DNA of 64,000 bases from Blasia pusilla (GCA_050084515.1 CM114271.1:36952001-37016000), one strand, 5' to 3'. Positions 1 to 12,489 are shown, counted from the first letter of the stretch. Notes: generated by a model from the letters alone, not told the origin. Numbers and translations are program-made.

Positions 1-844
1 GGAAGGAAAGCAATCACGAAGGTGTTCGTGACATCATACCAGCACAAACCTCCGGCCGCAATCCTCGGAGAACGCCCGAAAGTGCCCGCAAAGAGGGACG
101 GGTCAAGGCATATAGCCGTGTCAGGATGGAAGTCACGTGCAAAAGCTGGAATGTCAACCGCTGGACGAGGATGTAGCCTCCGGAGGGCATCGATGGTAAC
201 AGCTGAAGAAGGAGCCATGTCCATCGGGCGAAGATCACGCGGCTCGCGAGTACTCACACGCCGCTTCGATGTCTGATCGCCGCAACCTGGCCGCTCCAAG
301 ATCGTCCGCCGGAAACCAGGTGAACTACTACCGCGAATGCCACAAACTCACTCTGCAGAGACTCCCAATCACCTCCTCGAAAGCGTCTCAGACGTGCCAT
401 AACCTCTCTATGACCGGCCTTCCCTCCCCGAGTGTAATGAAGACACCATCGTGGAAGGAGAAGTAGTAGGTACCAAGAGAGCTCATCCATAGGATCAAGA
501 GCGATCCTAGCTAGGGGAAGGAGGAATGCGTGGCGGAGGTCGTCCCGAATAGCATGGGGGATCCTATGAAACAACCTCGGGCAGGGAAAACGGGTCTCGA
601 AGAGACCTATAATGCTGCCCTGGTGGGACCTCAACCACTCCCATGCCTCAGGAGGGGGCGATGATGCGGGAAGCACCGGAGAGCATCCATGGTCGACAAG
701 AGGGACCATCCATCCAAATCTATCAAAGTCAGGATGTTTAGCCGCTAAGTGGTTCCGAATTCCTGAACGAGTGAAGAATTCGGGACAACATGGGCAATTG
801 GAAGAACAAAACACGTCGCTAACAACCCGTCTGAACTCCATCAT
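1..844 (-). pseudogene. Non-LTR retroelement reverse-transcriptase ORF, N-terminal part (broken, runs off the left edge)
   Basis: The first Met (complement of 844) opens a 196-codon frame ending at 254. Near the start is a C2H2 finger: Cys17, Cys20, His32, His37 around the string FFTRSGIRNHL. Further on is a block with WYLLLLLPR, then GGKAGHREV and GGDWESL. The same blocks, in the same order and much more decayed, occur in the plus-strand element at 17.5-18.0 kb, which goes on into a reverse transcriptase. After the stop at 254 a shifted frame continues as PSSAVTIDALRRLHPRP, matching 18.1 kb of the second copy, so there is a frameshift near 250. The element is therefore inactive as read here. 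The GC content is higher and the frame better preserved than in the second copy, which suggests a younger copy. The RT core would lie outside the window. Family assignment rests on the match between the two copies and on my memory of similar plant RT proteins. Confidence 0.6.
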
Positions 845-2039
845 TTAATTGTTTTTCACCTCCTTGCATGGAGGAAGAGAATGCCTGAAAACATTCATGG
901 CAGGATATACGGCCCTACTACTTAGCATCAAACGAACTAGAAAGAAGGGAAAAACAGATAAAAAGGATCCGATTACAAAGTAACACGGCCGACCCAGAGA
1001 GGAGAGGAAAGCTCGTAACGTAAGAAACGGTACATCCTCCCGAGGATTGCGTCCCGGAGAGTTTATGAGCACCGGAGGGACTGGATTCTGAAACGCTAAA
1101 CTGATGAACATTCTTTCCCTAATCTGTCAGACGCTTGTGTCCACTGACTCCGCTGCATAGTATAGAATCCACAATCCAGATCGCAGGAGCCTCACGCTTT
1201 CGTGCGCTAGCGCGAAGGTAAAATCGACGACAAATCTATGGACAGATGACTTTCTAGTCATGTGTATGGCCGTCATAAAAGCGCTGGAACGGCGGAGTAA
1301 GCGGGAGGTGAAATAGCGCTGGGCCGCTGGATCGGGGATCGGGAATCGGGATCGAAGAGAAACCGCATAAATGTATCAGTTCCCAGTCCCCTACGTGATG
1401 AGGTGTTGGACGTTCCACGAGTTGTGCTCACCTGGAAATCGGAAAGCTCGACAGACTGGCAGCGAAATTACGCAGTTGCACTCGCGTTCCCGTACTGTCT
1501 CCGCATTGCTCCTTCCACCAACTGCAGTAATGGACGTCCCCGGAGTTTGACCTGACGAGAATTCAATATGCGGACGCAACAGTGCGCACGGTCTTTGTGT
1601 TTGAGCCGGAAGATGACGACGATCAATGCTCGCATCCAGCAACTGTCTTATTAAATCCTCCGGCGATTCTATCGATGCCACCACGTAACTATTGCAGGCA
1701 GCGGGTCGTGCCCAGGTTAATGGGATTTTTCGAATCGAACGACCACGATATTGTCTCTGCTGTTGGTGAGTTTCGTCGTTAGGTGGGGAATGACGTTCGC
1801 CGTTTTGACTTTGAGTCCCCTCTTTGTACTTCCGATGGGTTTTCCATCTTTTATCAGATCGCAGAAACGCTACCCACGAATGGAGAAATGGAGAACACTC
1901 TTGGCATCGAATCCCTTCCTCCGCATTCAACCGAAGGCGTGTACTTTCTCTAGGGATGCTGCTCGACTACAGGGAATCCAAGTCCGTCCAGACACAAACA
2001 AAGACGCCCTAATGATAGTGGACGTCCGCTGATAATTCG
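845..2039. other. GC-balanced non-coding stretch, no gene recognised
   Basis: Probably the 5' flank or leader of the retroelement at 1-844 and older sequence. A 179-codon minus frame (1391-1930) is open but has no recognisable motif, no hydrophobic or coiled-coil pattern, and overlaps open frames on the other strand, so I treat it as chance. GC content drops sharply at about 2040, marking the edge of a different sequence block. Confidence 0.4.
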
Positions 2040-2089
2040 AGTTGAGAGGTGATTATTATTTTAAAATAATGATTCAATAACGCCTTAGA

Positions 2090-3412
2090 CTAGTGTAAGT
2101 CCGTATTTAAACTATCTCTCAAGATGATCGTTCATTTTAAAAATATTTTAAGTATTATTTTAAAATAGTTTTTAAGTCATGTTTTTAAATTCTAAAGACA
2201 AATGATATGCGTTTTTTTTTTTCATCTAGATTATTCATTTGTCTTATTCACGAATATGTTAATTATTTTTTTCTCCACCCGTCTTAGAAGCCGCACGTTG
2301 GTTCTATTGGTTACAAGTGTCTAAAGGATTGTTCAATGATTGTTTGTGTAGATTAGAGGCTGATGGAGGTGTGAATTTTCTTTTGAAAATTTGCAGAACA
2401 AATTTTATGGAGAACAAAATATGAGGTCATGACTTTTTGCCTTAGCTATTTGAAGGAGGTCTAATAGATGGCATGATTTTTTTTTAAAGGAAAGAGGTCT
2501 TTTCATGAGGATGACCTCCTAGACTCCAAAATAAATCTTCACAAAGAAAATTAAAATAAATCTATGTTTGTATGAGCAAATCCTTATCTAACTAAAAGAA
2601 ATGTAAATCAGTAAGAGAGTATTTAAAAAAAGAAAATAAATACCTTTTCCTCTTTCATAATGAGGAAATGGGGAATTTTGAGTAAGGTGTAATGGGGATT
2701 TGTAATTTCATTTTTTTTCCCCAAACAAGAATGGGAAGCATGGAAGAGGGATTTTGAAAACATAATTATTAAATTAAAAAATATTCACACACTAAACATT
2801 AACAAGAGGATTACGGGAGGAAAGCTACTTCCTTTAGGATGAAGGTTTAGTACTTTTTATGCTATTAGGGATGAAGGATTGGAGGTTTTCATTTATTGAA
2901 ATGAATAGATAGAGATGGGATGTTCTAAAGAAGAGGTAAAAAGCCTAATATAAAAAACATTAAGGAGATGGAAACAAATAAGGTTGAAATTTTCTAAAAC
3001 TTTCGTATCGCATGTGCACAAAAATAAGTAAATTTTATTGAAAATTTCCAGGTTAATTGCAAAAGAGAAATTTTCAAAATCATTCATAATCATGCTAAAA
3101 TATTTGCAATGGAAAATAACCATTAAAAATCAATTCCAACAATCCAAAAAATGACGTGTAGTTTGGAGATAGCGTCTTGTCTTTGTTTAATAAATAAAGG
3201 TAAGACGTGTAATTATCATTTTGGGGGTTTAAATAACCCCCCAAAATGATAATTAAGGTAAATCACTCTAAAAAATTTCAATGGCTATTTAAAATCAATT
3301 TTGAGTAATCCTATTGGCTTAGACGGCAAACAATCCTATTGGTTGAGAGTGCCAAGTGTCAAAAGGAGAAGAGTTTGAAAAATGAAGGGACACTCTCCAA
3401 TAATAATATAGA
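2090..3412 (-). mobile_element. Candidate non-autonomous Helitron
   Basis: Read on the minus strand, the block starts TCTATATTATTATTGG after an A at 3413 and could end at a CTAG followed by T at 2090. The 5' end matches those at 10315, 43724 and 58862. The 3' end is weaker: it has CTAGT, but the preceding CATGGGCA-type block seen at other ends is only loosely present. The interior is AT-rich, with no coding potential that I can see. Pairing these two ends is an inference; the element could be nested or longer. Confidence 0.33.
3211..3254. repeat. Near-perfect hairpin, arms about 19-20 bp
   Basis: The left arm reads AATTATCATTTTGGGGG and is repeated in inverse after a loop of about five bases; the arms differ by one G in the run. 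It lies inside the candidate Helitron. It could be the centre of a small foldback element. In a plant nuclear context there is no reason to call it a terminator. Confidence 0.7.
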
Positions 3413-5045
3413 TTATTAATGAATACCATCGATTTTTTTTCCAAAAAGATGAATGGTCCAATATATGTTAGCAGCTTTGTCGTTCATATCCATATCATTA
3501 CATTCGTTCTAAAATCCACATTGTTGGTCAGATCCACACAACACAAAATACCAATTTTCCCTAAAGCTCATCATTCTATGTAGTTAGGCTTCTTTTGGCT
3601 CACATTTATTACTTTCTGATCGTGTCCTTGAATGCAAGCCTCACAGTCTCGTTATGTCTATCCTTGCATGTGGCTCAATACCGCGCGGCAGTACCCAGCC
3701 ACCCCACCTTGCTTCCTTTAACCTATACCTCCTACAAGGTTGCTCTTGAGCCCACCTCGCCCCCTTCCTCTTCCCGACTCTTTGGATTTGTCCTCTCCTT
3801 ATACGCAACTCTCTCCAATTTGATTGCCTTTTTGGCTCGTCACCCTATATGATGTAGAAAACTCTTATACAAGCATAATTGATGGGATATGACTCTCTCA
3901 CAAGCACATACCACCATGGAGAACAAAATTTTGTAATGAGAAAATGAAATGACGTTTGTCTCCTTATCAATTATAGACACTAGTAATTTTCTGCCCGTGC
4001 GATGCACTCGGTGAATCGGGGTGAGATGATTGGGAATGAAAAAACTCACATATGGAGGATGATAATGTGAAATTAGAAAACACACAATGAATAAAGTTTA
4101 ATTTAATTTTTTATTAAAAAAGTCATTTATTTAACAATACATCTAACTTGGGTCAAGACAATTTTTCATAGATTTTCCTTTCTTAATTTTGAAAAAATAA
4201 TTTATCCCTTTTCCAATCCCCATATTTTAATAAATAAAATAAAACCACTTATTTTGAAAAAAAAAATTCCCGAGAGAGGGATTAGATTTCCCCCCCAATC
4301 TAACTTGAAAGTTAAAAATAAAATAGAAATAAGACGTCTTCCTTTATTTTGAAGAATAACTCTTGTCCCATTAGTATCCTATTATCCTTTTCATTTTTTC
4401 CCAAGAGAAAAATAAATTTCCCCTCAAAACTAAACTTTAAATTTCGTTTGTAGGAACCTTGAAAAAATAATTTGAAATTTTCAAATAAGGAAAGATTAAA
4501 AAAATGATAGAGACTCTAGAAGATTTCATCGGGAAGATGTTTGAATCTGAGTTAATTATAAACAATTAATTATTATGAAAACCTTCCCCATTCTCTTTTT
4601 CTCCCTAGTATAGGGTAAATTTTTAAAATTCATGAATTCATGGATAAATTTGATAGGGGTCTTCAAAGTTTATCAATTACTAGGAAAAATCAGTCATTTT
4701 GATCCAAAGTTTGTCTCAAAATATTCATAAAAAATCCCTCACAATTAAAACTTGAAAAGGAGATTAAATGACATATTTCTAAAGTAATATGTTATTTCCC
4801 TTCAAATATCTGACAGACTTTACACGTGACGTTCACGGGGAGTTTTGTAGCGAGCACGAACGCCCTTAATAGTATGATTACGTGTAGGAAATTCTAACCC
4901 TAGTCTTAACCTTAGTTTTGAGTTATACGAACTGTGATTAACTAATCCTTGTTGAGATAATCATGATTAAGTAACTAACCAAGATTAAGATTTCCTACTT
5001 CGTGTAAGTACCAAATGTAAGAGTTCGTATGTCCGATGAGCTTGA
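3413..5045. other. AT-rich spacer with a Helitron-like 3' end near 3980
   Basis: At 3979-3984 the plus strand reads ACTAGT followed by AATTTTCTGCCCGTGCGATGCAC. Read on the minus strand this is a TGCATnGCACGGGCA block, a short spacer and CTAGT, the shape of a Helitron 3' end, with the body lying to the right. Beyond it, T/A-rich sequence with runs such as TTTCCAATCCCC resembles what follows the other 3' ends at 6250 and 58863. No coding sequence was recognised. Short open frames at 3595-4085 have no motif. Confidence 0.45.
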
Positions 5046-5215
5046 CTATAACTTAGTTTTCAATACTTCTCTCAAGTGTATATCGATATCTCAAACACCA
5101 AAATTATTTTTAAACATCTCAAACTTATCTTTAGACAATGCATTTGTAAAGATATCATCAATTTGTTGATCTGTATCTATATATCCAAGATTAATTTCTC
5201 CTGCAAGCACTTTCT
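5046..5215 (-). pseudogene. Ty1/copia polyprotein relic, C-terminal RNase H end
   Basis: The minus strand reads GEINLGYIDTDQQIDDIF then TNALSKDKFEMFKNNFGV, the standard end of a copia polyprotein (glycine-rich turn, tyrosine, T..Q..DIFTK.L, F..., LGV). A stop follows FGV and the frame then continues for a few residues. Only this tail remains and no LTR was identified. It is unrelated to the intact-LTR copia at 31.8 kb, which carries its own different RNase H segment. It shows that this AT-rich block holds old retrotransposon debris. Confidence 0.65.
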
Positions 5216-7297
5216 AAAGCGCTACACGTGAAGCGCCGTCTCTTGCTACATTTTACCAGTTCCCTAGATTAGTCTGTAACATAACAACTAAATTGGAGAA
5301 AAATGGACAGCGCTTCGTGCATGACCTTCCAAACGGAAAAACTGACAAAACAAACACACACGCGTCTATAGGGGCTCTACTCCAAGATAACTCACTTGCC
5401 TACTTGCATACAAAGAATTCCCTCTGTTCCCTTGCATCTTTCTCATGTAAAATTGAAGTAAAAATGGTTCACACGACCAACTCCACTCTAGAATCTACAT
5501 TAGCATCTTGAGCCACATCCACCCTCCACTATGAGGAGATTCGGACGCTAGTACCCTAGTTCCTACCACATTCCGAGCAAGAGAGGTACTCTAAAGGCCC
5601 AATATGAGAAAGATGGCTTAGAAAGCCATTTGTCCCTTTCTTGTAGCCTTGGGAAGAGCCAAAAGGATCTTCTTCTAAAACTAGCCATCTCCGATACATT
5701 CTTCAAATGGTAACCTATGTGCATTCGTAACCAGGGCACCCTTGACCCAATCAATAAGTCATCTTGCTTAAAAGGAGAACAAGAAGGGTTTCAATACAAA
5801 TGATGCTCCGGATGCAACAAACCTAGCATCAACCTCATTTGACACTTCAAGACAAAGTTACACCCAAACATCCTACTCAACCTTTATGCCGTTGACACCG
5901 TAGAACTCTACTTGTTCGCTAACTAAGATGTGATAACTTATCAAGGCAAGTAAGATAAAAAAAATGGTAATTGACGCTACATGAATGGTAAAAAATTGAT
6001 TATAAGAGAATTTTTTTTTCATATTTTGACATGAGAAAAAGAAAATCTTACTCCATTCATGTGCATTATATGACTTGAATATTAGTGTTTTTTCAAGGCT
6101 AACACTAATAATAATAGTAAATTTCCTATTTGAAAGGCATCCAACCAACATAAAGAAAAACATTTATTGAAACTCATGAAAGGTTGGTGAAAGTAAATTT
6201 TTTTTTTTTTACGAGTTGAAAAAAATCCTATTTTCTTAAAGCTCTTAAACTAGTTGGTGTGCCCATGTCATGCAAAATTTAAAAAAATGAAACTTATTTT
6301 TTTACAAGATTACATCCCCCTTCATGTTTTTAAAATTATGCTTTTCACCTCTTCATTCAAACATCCCATCAAACCCATCCTCATCTATTCATTTTAATCA
6401 ATGGAAAACTCCTTATTTTTAAAGAGGAGAAGGCCTTTCTCTTCATTTCTACATCGTCTCTTAATTACTTCTACTTCCTTCTAGTTATACAAATATTTTC
6501 TTATAAAGTAGAGATTTTCTTAAATTTTAATTGTGAGGATTTTCTTTGAAGCATCTAACATGTGTCATTCAATGAGGTCATCCTCATGAAGAAGCAACTT
6601 TCCTTTATAGAATAGATGTTATTTATTCATTTTTCTCCCTCTTGCAATGCTTTCATGTGACTCTAGTGTTTTAAGCAATGGAAACTTTGTTGCAAACTTT
6701 TTTTGGAATGATTTTTTTTAAAGGATTCCATATGATCATCTTTCATTGACACAAAACACGACGGGATATTTCTAGATATAAAATCATTGATACGATCTAG
6801 TATAATTGATATGTGGGAAGAAAAAGTTATAGTAAAAATGCTTGAATGATGCACTTGTTAGTTGGTTTTATAGGACAAAAAAATAGTAAGGATATGTTTC
6901 TGCTTGAATATTAATGATAATGAATCTCAACCTTGGATTTGTAAAACAGGTTTAGATTTTTTTCCTTATTGATTGGGGAAAAAATATATTGTCGTTTCCT
7001 TTTCTAATCCCTATCTCTCAATTGATCAATTTTTTTCTCAAAGATATAGTTTGTGTTAAGTGTACAAACTCCATATTTTGGACCATCATGTGGACATAAC
7101 GGCACCCATGGGATATGGCCATTATAGCCAAGTCCCATGGACGGTTGTTCAAGTCGCGACAACCTCATTTTTCGCCCCATGCTACGTGCTCATGGATAAT
7201 GTTTAAGATAATCTATATCATTATTAGAGAGTGCACCTTTATTTTACGAACTCCTCTCTTCTTACATTTACATTTCAATTCATCATCAATTAGAGTA
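5216..7297. other. AT-rich spacer with a Helitron-like 3' end at 6250
   Basis: At 6249-6254 the plus strand reads ACTAGT then TGGTGTGCCCATGTCATGCA; on the minus strand this is TGCATGACATGGGCA, a spacer and CTAGT, the clearest Helitron-type 3' end in this part. The body would lie to the right. A 16 bp stretch near 6574 (GAGGTCATCCTCATGA) is the exact inverse of one near 2504, so related elements lie here in both orientations. No gene was recognised. Confidence 0.45.
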
Positions 7298-7867
7298 GGT
7301 CCCCATGGAGCAATTCCATGGTTGCGGGATCCTTCCGATGTACAATCTACGGTTACCATTTCAGAGACCCTAGGGGGGTCTTTGGTCCTTGTGTGCCTTG
7401 AAACTTACGGCAGAGAAATATCATAGATGATGCTTGGGAAATAGAAGGACTAAAACGTGTCATCTTTTTAAACCTCATCATAACCAAACGACGGATACCG
7501 ATAGAACACGAAATTATTGGACCATCGACCTAGGCCCCGCGGGACCTTCGGCGGCGGACTCCATGGGAACGGGTTCTTAGAGCAGGTCCCCATGGAGCAA
7601 TTCCATGGTCGCGGGATCCTTTAGATGCTAAATCGACGATTATCAATCCCCGGACCATAGGCGGGTGGCTTGTCCTTCCGCGCCGTGAAATTTACGACGC
7701 AGGAATACCAAGGACGATCCTGGGAAAATCAACGGACGGTAGCCAATTGTCTTTTAAATTCTCTTATAATCACAAGACGAAACCGTTTGGGATCCTACCT
7801 AGAAACTGGTAGCACCGTCGAAGGGGGACTCCCGTCGCGATTCCATGGGGACGGGCTCTTAGAGAGC
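7298..7867. repeat. Two diverged tandem copies of a ~287 bp unit with CCATGG-rich ends
   Basis: Each copy begins GGTCCCCATGGAGCAATTCC and ends in a CCATGGGAACGGG / CCATGGGGACGGG block followed by a TTAGAG string. Copy 1 is 7298-7584 and copy 2 about 7585-7867. The copies align throughout but differ at many positions, so the duplication is old. The unit's ends are loosely inverted relative to each other (CCCCATGGAG against CTCCATGGG), suggesting two head-to-tail copies of a small transposon. No coding frame runs through both copies. Confidence 0.7.
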
Positions 7868-7873
7868 TAATTT

Positions 7874-7886
7874 AAACCCTAAACCC
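7874..7886. repeat. Short interstitial telomere-like motif
   Basis: AAACCCTAAACCC, just under two plant telomere units, directly after the tandem repeat. It may be a telo-box or chance. Confidence 0.5.
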
Positions 7887-10310
7887 GCGTTAGTGGTCCA
7901 CTAACGTAATAATATTAGATAGTGCCGCCGGGTACGTTAATTTCCGAAAAAGCGAGAGGGGCAGGCATTTTATGAGCACGAATTTCCAACAAATGGAGGT
8001 GGCTAGACAGCAAGTTTTGGGCTCATAGAATTCTATGAGCCAAGCCCAGGAGTCCCCGGGACCTTGCTCTCGGAGTCTAAGCACCGCTTCCTCTTTTCCC
8101 ACGGAAGAACATTGAAATGGATGTTTTGCGAGTCCCAGCTCTACTTCTCCTCCACTAGTCTTTTCCTGTTCCACGCAATGATGATGTTTCGTCCCTACTT
8201 CGTGGAGTCTCGAATAGTTTTCTCCGTCCCACGCAGACAGAGGGCCCTCGGATTCGAATTTCGAACTCGTCAAAAGGAGAAAAGGCGCGTGCAGAGGGCA
8301 CGGATGGGGCTGCATTGCACTACGTCTGAATGCGATTTTGCCACACGGAGTCAACGAGCAATCGGACGTCCGATCCTTTGAAAGTTGGAGGTTACGAGCT
8401 GAGGCAGGTCTGCACGGCAGTCAGAGATGCAGACTGAGAGGCGTGCAATTGTGATCCCGATTCTCGAAGCACGCTCGGGGTTTATGGAGCTCCGAGCTCT
8501 CGTCACTCATGTGTTTGTTCTCGTTCTGACTCACGGCAGTGCTGCTCAAATATGCTGGGAGATCGGGAATCGGATATTGGGGCAGGCCGCCTGCTGCTGT
8601 TGAGGCAGCCTTATGGCATCTCTCAGGGTAGAGAGAGAACGCAAATCTGCGATGCCGTCCGTTGCCCGCTGACGTATGAGCTCTTTATTTTCTCACACTA
8701 GGCTCGAATGCTCCCAATTTCCAACTGCACAACGTGAACGGACGTCGCTGAATGGTTCGAAGAGAAATCCAGCGTCGCTGGAGCGTGAACCATGCTGAGC
8801 TTGATGATTGAAGTGGTTGCAATCGGTGCTTACTTTGGCAGTTCCCGCCCTGAGTGTTTGAACTCGAAGGACCGTTCCCGACTCCCGAGTGTGCTGAGAG
8901 ATATATACCATAACCTACACTATTACACATTTATTGTATACACACAATAAATGCTCTTTGCTCACGATAGTTGGAAGGGAAGTTTAGATAATTAATTGAG
9001 TTGCAGATGATTCGGAAATACGATGGAAAAGTGGAAAGGTGCTACGAGTAGAAAGCCGGACGTAGGAGGACAGAGTGGAGAGATGTGATCCCACAGTGAT
9101 TCCGGTGATGTCTCGCGAAAATCCTTCCGCGAATTTGAAAACACCAACACTTCCAAATATCGACAATAAATTTCTTCGCTGTTGGAATATTGTCCACATT
9201 GAGTAGGTGCGTTCGGATGGGGCGGTAGAAAGATAGTGGCACCGTTCAAATCGCGTGGACGAATCACGCAGGTGAAATCTCCAACCAACTGATGGGAATG
9301 TTCGGCATCAGGGCAGGTCTGGACTCTGCAGCATTTCACATGGCTTTTAAGAGCTCTGCCACCAGTTAGTCGCGAGCTATGACATGCGAGGAGAACACGG
9401 AAAGCGATGTACGAAGGAGCGTGGCAATTGGTAAGCCATGCAGCAGCAGCAGCAGCCCTATTCATTCGACGCGAGGAGAGAGCCGAAAGCGATTTCGGGA
9501 ATTCGGATACCCCTCCCAAGCTCCAGCGAGGTCCTAGGGTATGGAGATAAATGGCGGACATCTCTCCACGCCACGGCAGTCATTCGAGCCAGAGATCGGT
9601 GACAGGTTGTGCCCAACACATTCAGGATTTGTCAGAATCCTCGATTCCTGAAATCCACAAATCAGGGATTCAGGGAGGCCATACCGTTAGACTCAACCCG
9701 GACAGGCTCAGCTGCGCGCTGCACGATCTACCTCGGTTAGAGCTCTCATGATTTCCGTGCTTGTAATCCTCATCAATCCATCGGTACCAGCGCTTCGGGA
9801 AGGGAAAAAAAACAGCCAGCCTCACGCATTCCTCATCCTCCAGACTCCAAACCTATTACATCCTCTCCTCACTTCTTCGTTGCTCGGCGAGCGAACACGA
9901 AGAAGATCATCTCGGTTTCACGAGATTCATCAGATAAGTGCCCCCCTCTCCTTGCGAATCTGGTAAAAGCTGAATCCTGCCGCACTTGCGATTCCACCTG
10001 CGGACGGAGGCGAACATTGGATCAACATGCCGCGCCGTCTCGCGCATCACTCTGCCACGGCGAATCCGGAAACTGGCAAAAGTGGCGGATCTCCATTTTT
10101 TCTTTTCTTTTCTTTTCTTTTTGAGTCGCGCGGTGAGAAAGGGGCCATGAAGTGCCAAAAGGGTAGTCGGCAATAAGCTCCGTGGTGTGTCTCGATGACC
10201 AAAAGTACTTTCGAAGACAACGGAAAGAGGTGGGAAAAGTAAACACGAAAGTTTTAATGATGAAAATTTATTTTGATGTTTGAAAAGAGAGGCATGTAGT
10301 ATACATTACA
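7887..10310. other. GC-richer region without a recognisable gene
   Basis: The longest open frame is 189 codons on the minus strand (8992-9561). It starts MSAIYLHTLGPRW, has an alanine run and several cysteines, but no motif I recognise, and its other frames are also open. I do not call it a gene. A (TTTTC)n microsatellite lies at about 10101-10125. Confidence 0.35.
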
Positions 10311-10345
10311 TCTATCTATATTATTATAAGATGATGGGGTTTTGG
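10311..10345 (+). mobile_element. Helitron-like 5' terminus, plus strand
   Basis: TCTATATTATTATAAG starts at 10315, the same 13-base start as three minus-strand ends in this window. It lies upstream of, and in the same orientation as, the Helitron Rep/helicase relic at 13.9-16.1 kb, so it could be the 5' end of that element. No matching plus-strand CTAGT end was found between 16 and 22 kb. Confidence 0.45.
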
Positions 10346-11264
10346 TGACACTGCGCCATTTGTTAACAATATCTATACGCGTATAGATTCAAGATACGAG
10401 GAATGGCTGTTTTACCATTATTATTTCTTGTATCCGTCTTAAGCAAACGCGATCAAATCGTGGTTGTCGGTTAGGATCCTAGTCTAATTTGAATTTAGAT
10501 GGCGGTGAGAGCTCTAATCGCTCCCTAATCTAATTTGAAATTAGGGTTCATTGCCACTTCGGGGGTCTATGCAGGCAGGTATTTAAAGATCTGTCGTCTC
10601 CAAACAGTGTTGAGATTCATGTAATTTTTGTGTTTACATTAGAAAGAGTCAGCCACTTGAATTTGCATTTTATGATTAAACTTTCAAAATTGTGCAGAGG
10701 TATGCAATCGTGCCCTTCATGCTATTCATAGTGCTACATTGCTATCAAATCCATTTATGTTCTTCCTTTACACTAGGAGCAGAGTTGCACAACCAACCTG
10801 CTCTTTGAGTTTACATGCGTTGGTAGGAACACACTAAAGGAGAAGCATAGAGGACTCCTCTAGCATGGTAAGTTCTAACCTACCACAACTTTCAACTCTC
10901 TTTACGTGCTTCTTAGAAACCTACGAGAGTTAAACACCACATGGTAAGAAAATTGTGAGGAGTACTACACCTCACAATGAACTTCCACATCTTCAAGCCT
11001 TCTCATTGGCTCTAGAATGGACTATTATGAGCTAAGACTATGTAGTCTTTTGCTCGGCTGAGCGCCCTCTTTCAAAGGACTTTTTGATTTCGACTTAACT
11101 TGATACTCAACAAATTGGACAGGTTTCTTGAAGCCGCTATCCAACTCAATAATGGGATGGCTATGTGGTTTTGTGGAAGGTATAGAATCCCTCTTAGTAT
11201 CTCCAAAAGATGGCTCGCTTTCATAACAAAGGTTGCATGTAAATGGACAGGCCGCTCGGGTACT

Positions 11265-11460
11265 CGCGGCTCGCCTCTGAGCCCATCGAGTAGACCCAGG
11301 TAGGCCGAGCCCAAACCCATTTTGTGCCCATGCAGAGCCTGCAGCATGCCCTCAATCCGCCATGGGGGCATGCCACAAGCTCCACGAGGGCCACAAAATG
11401 GGTGCGGGCTAGGCTCCCCGGGTCTACACGACGGGCTTGGCAGGCTCAGGGGTGGGCTCG
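11265..11460. repeat. Imperfect long inverted repeat, GC-rich
   Basis: TAGACCCAGGTAGGCC... ACCCATTTTGTG (about 11290-11325) is answered in inverse by CACAAAATGGGTGCGGG...GGGTCTA (about 11390-11425). Weaker matching goes on outward on both sides (CCTCTGAGCCC against GGGCTTGGCAGGCTCAGG). The loop between the arms is about 65 bp. The region is far more GC-rich than its flanks. It may be a foldback element or a young hairpin locus. Confidence 0.6.
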
Positions 11461-12489
11461 AACGCGGGCCGTGGGTACCCAAGCCCACACCAAGATGTTT
11501 GTCTCTAAGACGGACATTAGTCCTTGGACATGGACATGTCCACAAACACAAACTTTGCTCAAGTGCAACCCTATTCATAACCCAACCTGGTTCCACACTC
11601 TTGTTTGGGCTTGCTTTCGACCTTGGAACTCGAGTGACACCTAATCGAACTGCTTGGTGCAATCAGAGACCACGATGGTCTTTAAGGTGTAATATCCTTA
11701 GGCGTAACTCCATAGTGTTTCTTAGAACTGGATGGGTAAGCTTCCTTTTTCACAATCGCCTTTCATGTGGCTTGTGTTGACTTCATAGCCGTACGTCTGA
11801 GTTATACTTTACCTTTCTTCCGCTTTGTACAATGAGGAAAGTTGTCAGTAGTCTAATAACTTGCATTGCAACCTAATGTGGGGTGGGGGTCACTCTTAGG
11901 TGAATATGAGGGCTAGTGGGCTGTCATATTTACCTTTCAAATCACCCAAGTGCCGATAGCATTCCACACTAAATCCAAGGACTCACCAACTAAGAGTGTC
12001 CCCAGCTTACGCTTGCATACTATTCAAAGATTGGGACTGCCCCACCCTACAAGAGCATTTTCACTCAAGCGCGGATAGCGCCCCCATTGTGCAGACATAT
12101 ACTGAGCCAAGAGTCTAGAGGGCTACCACCCCGCAACAGAAAACTCAACATTATAGATCGCCACTACCCAGCAAAACTAAAGCTTGCGAAAACACAACTG
12201 TGAACGGAGAGCAGCAAGAGAGTATTTTCGCTCCTACTCATAAGACCCTAAGTGAGACCTGATGCCAAAAGAGATAGCCAAATTCCAGGAAAACTCGTTT
12301 AGCATTGAGAGAGACCCCAACACCGAGCCTAATCAGCCTAGCCCAAGAGGACGGCCGAAACGCTCGAAGGGAGGGAGCTCTATACAAAAATCCATGAGCA
12401 AGAGAGTCCTGAGAGGATGTAGCGTGAGAGACAGCTTAGGCCGTAGAGTACGCCCCATATGGGCACAAGGGAAAGCCGAGAGCGATGGG

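Noticed and set aside
1391-1930. 179-codon minus open frame as a gene
   Set aside because: No recognisable motif, and the complementary strand is equally open. Likely chance in GC-balanced DNA.
8992-9561. 189-codon minus open frame as a gene
   Set aside because: No domain, several overlapping open frames on the same strand, no splice or promoter support.
11072-11780. Long open frames on both strands at 11.1-11.8 kb
   Set aside because: They come from the GC-rich inverted repeat, which lacks stops on both strands. The compositions (Pro/Arg/Gly) are those of low-complexity translation.
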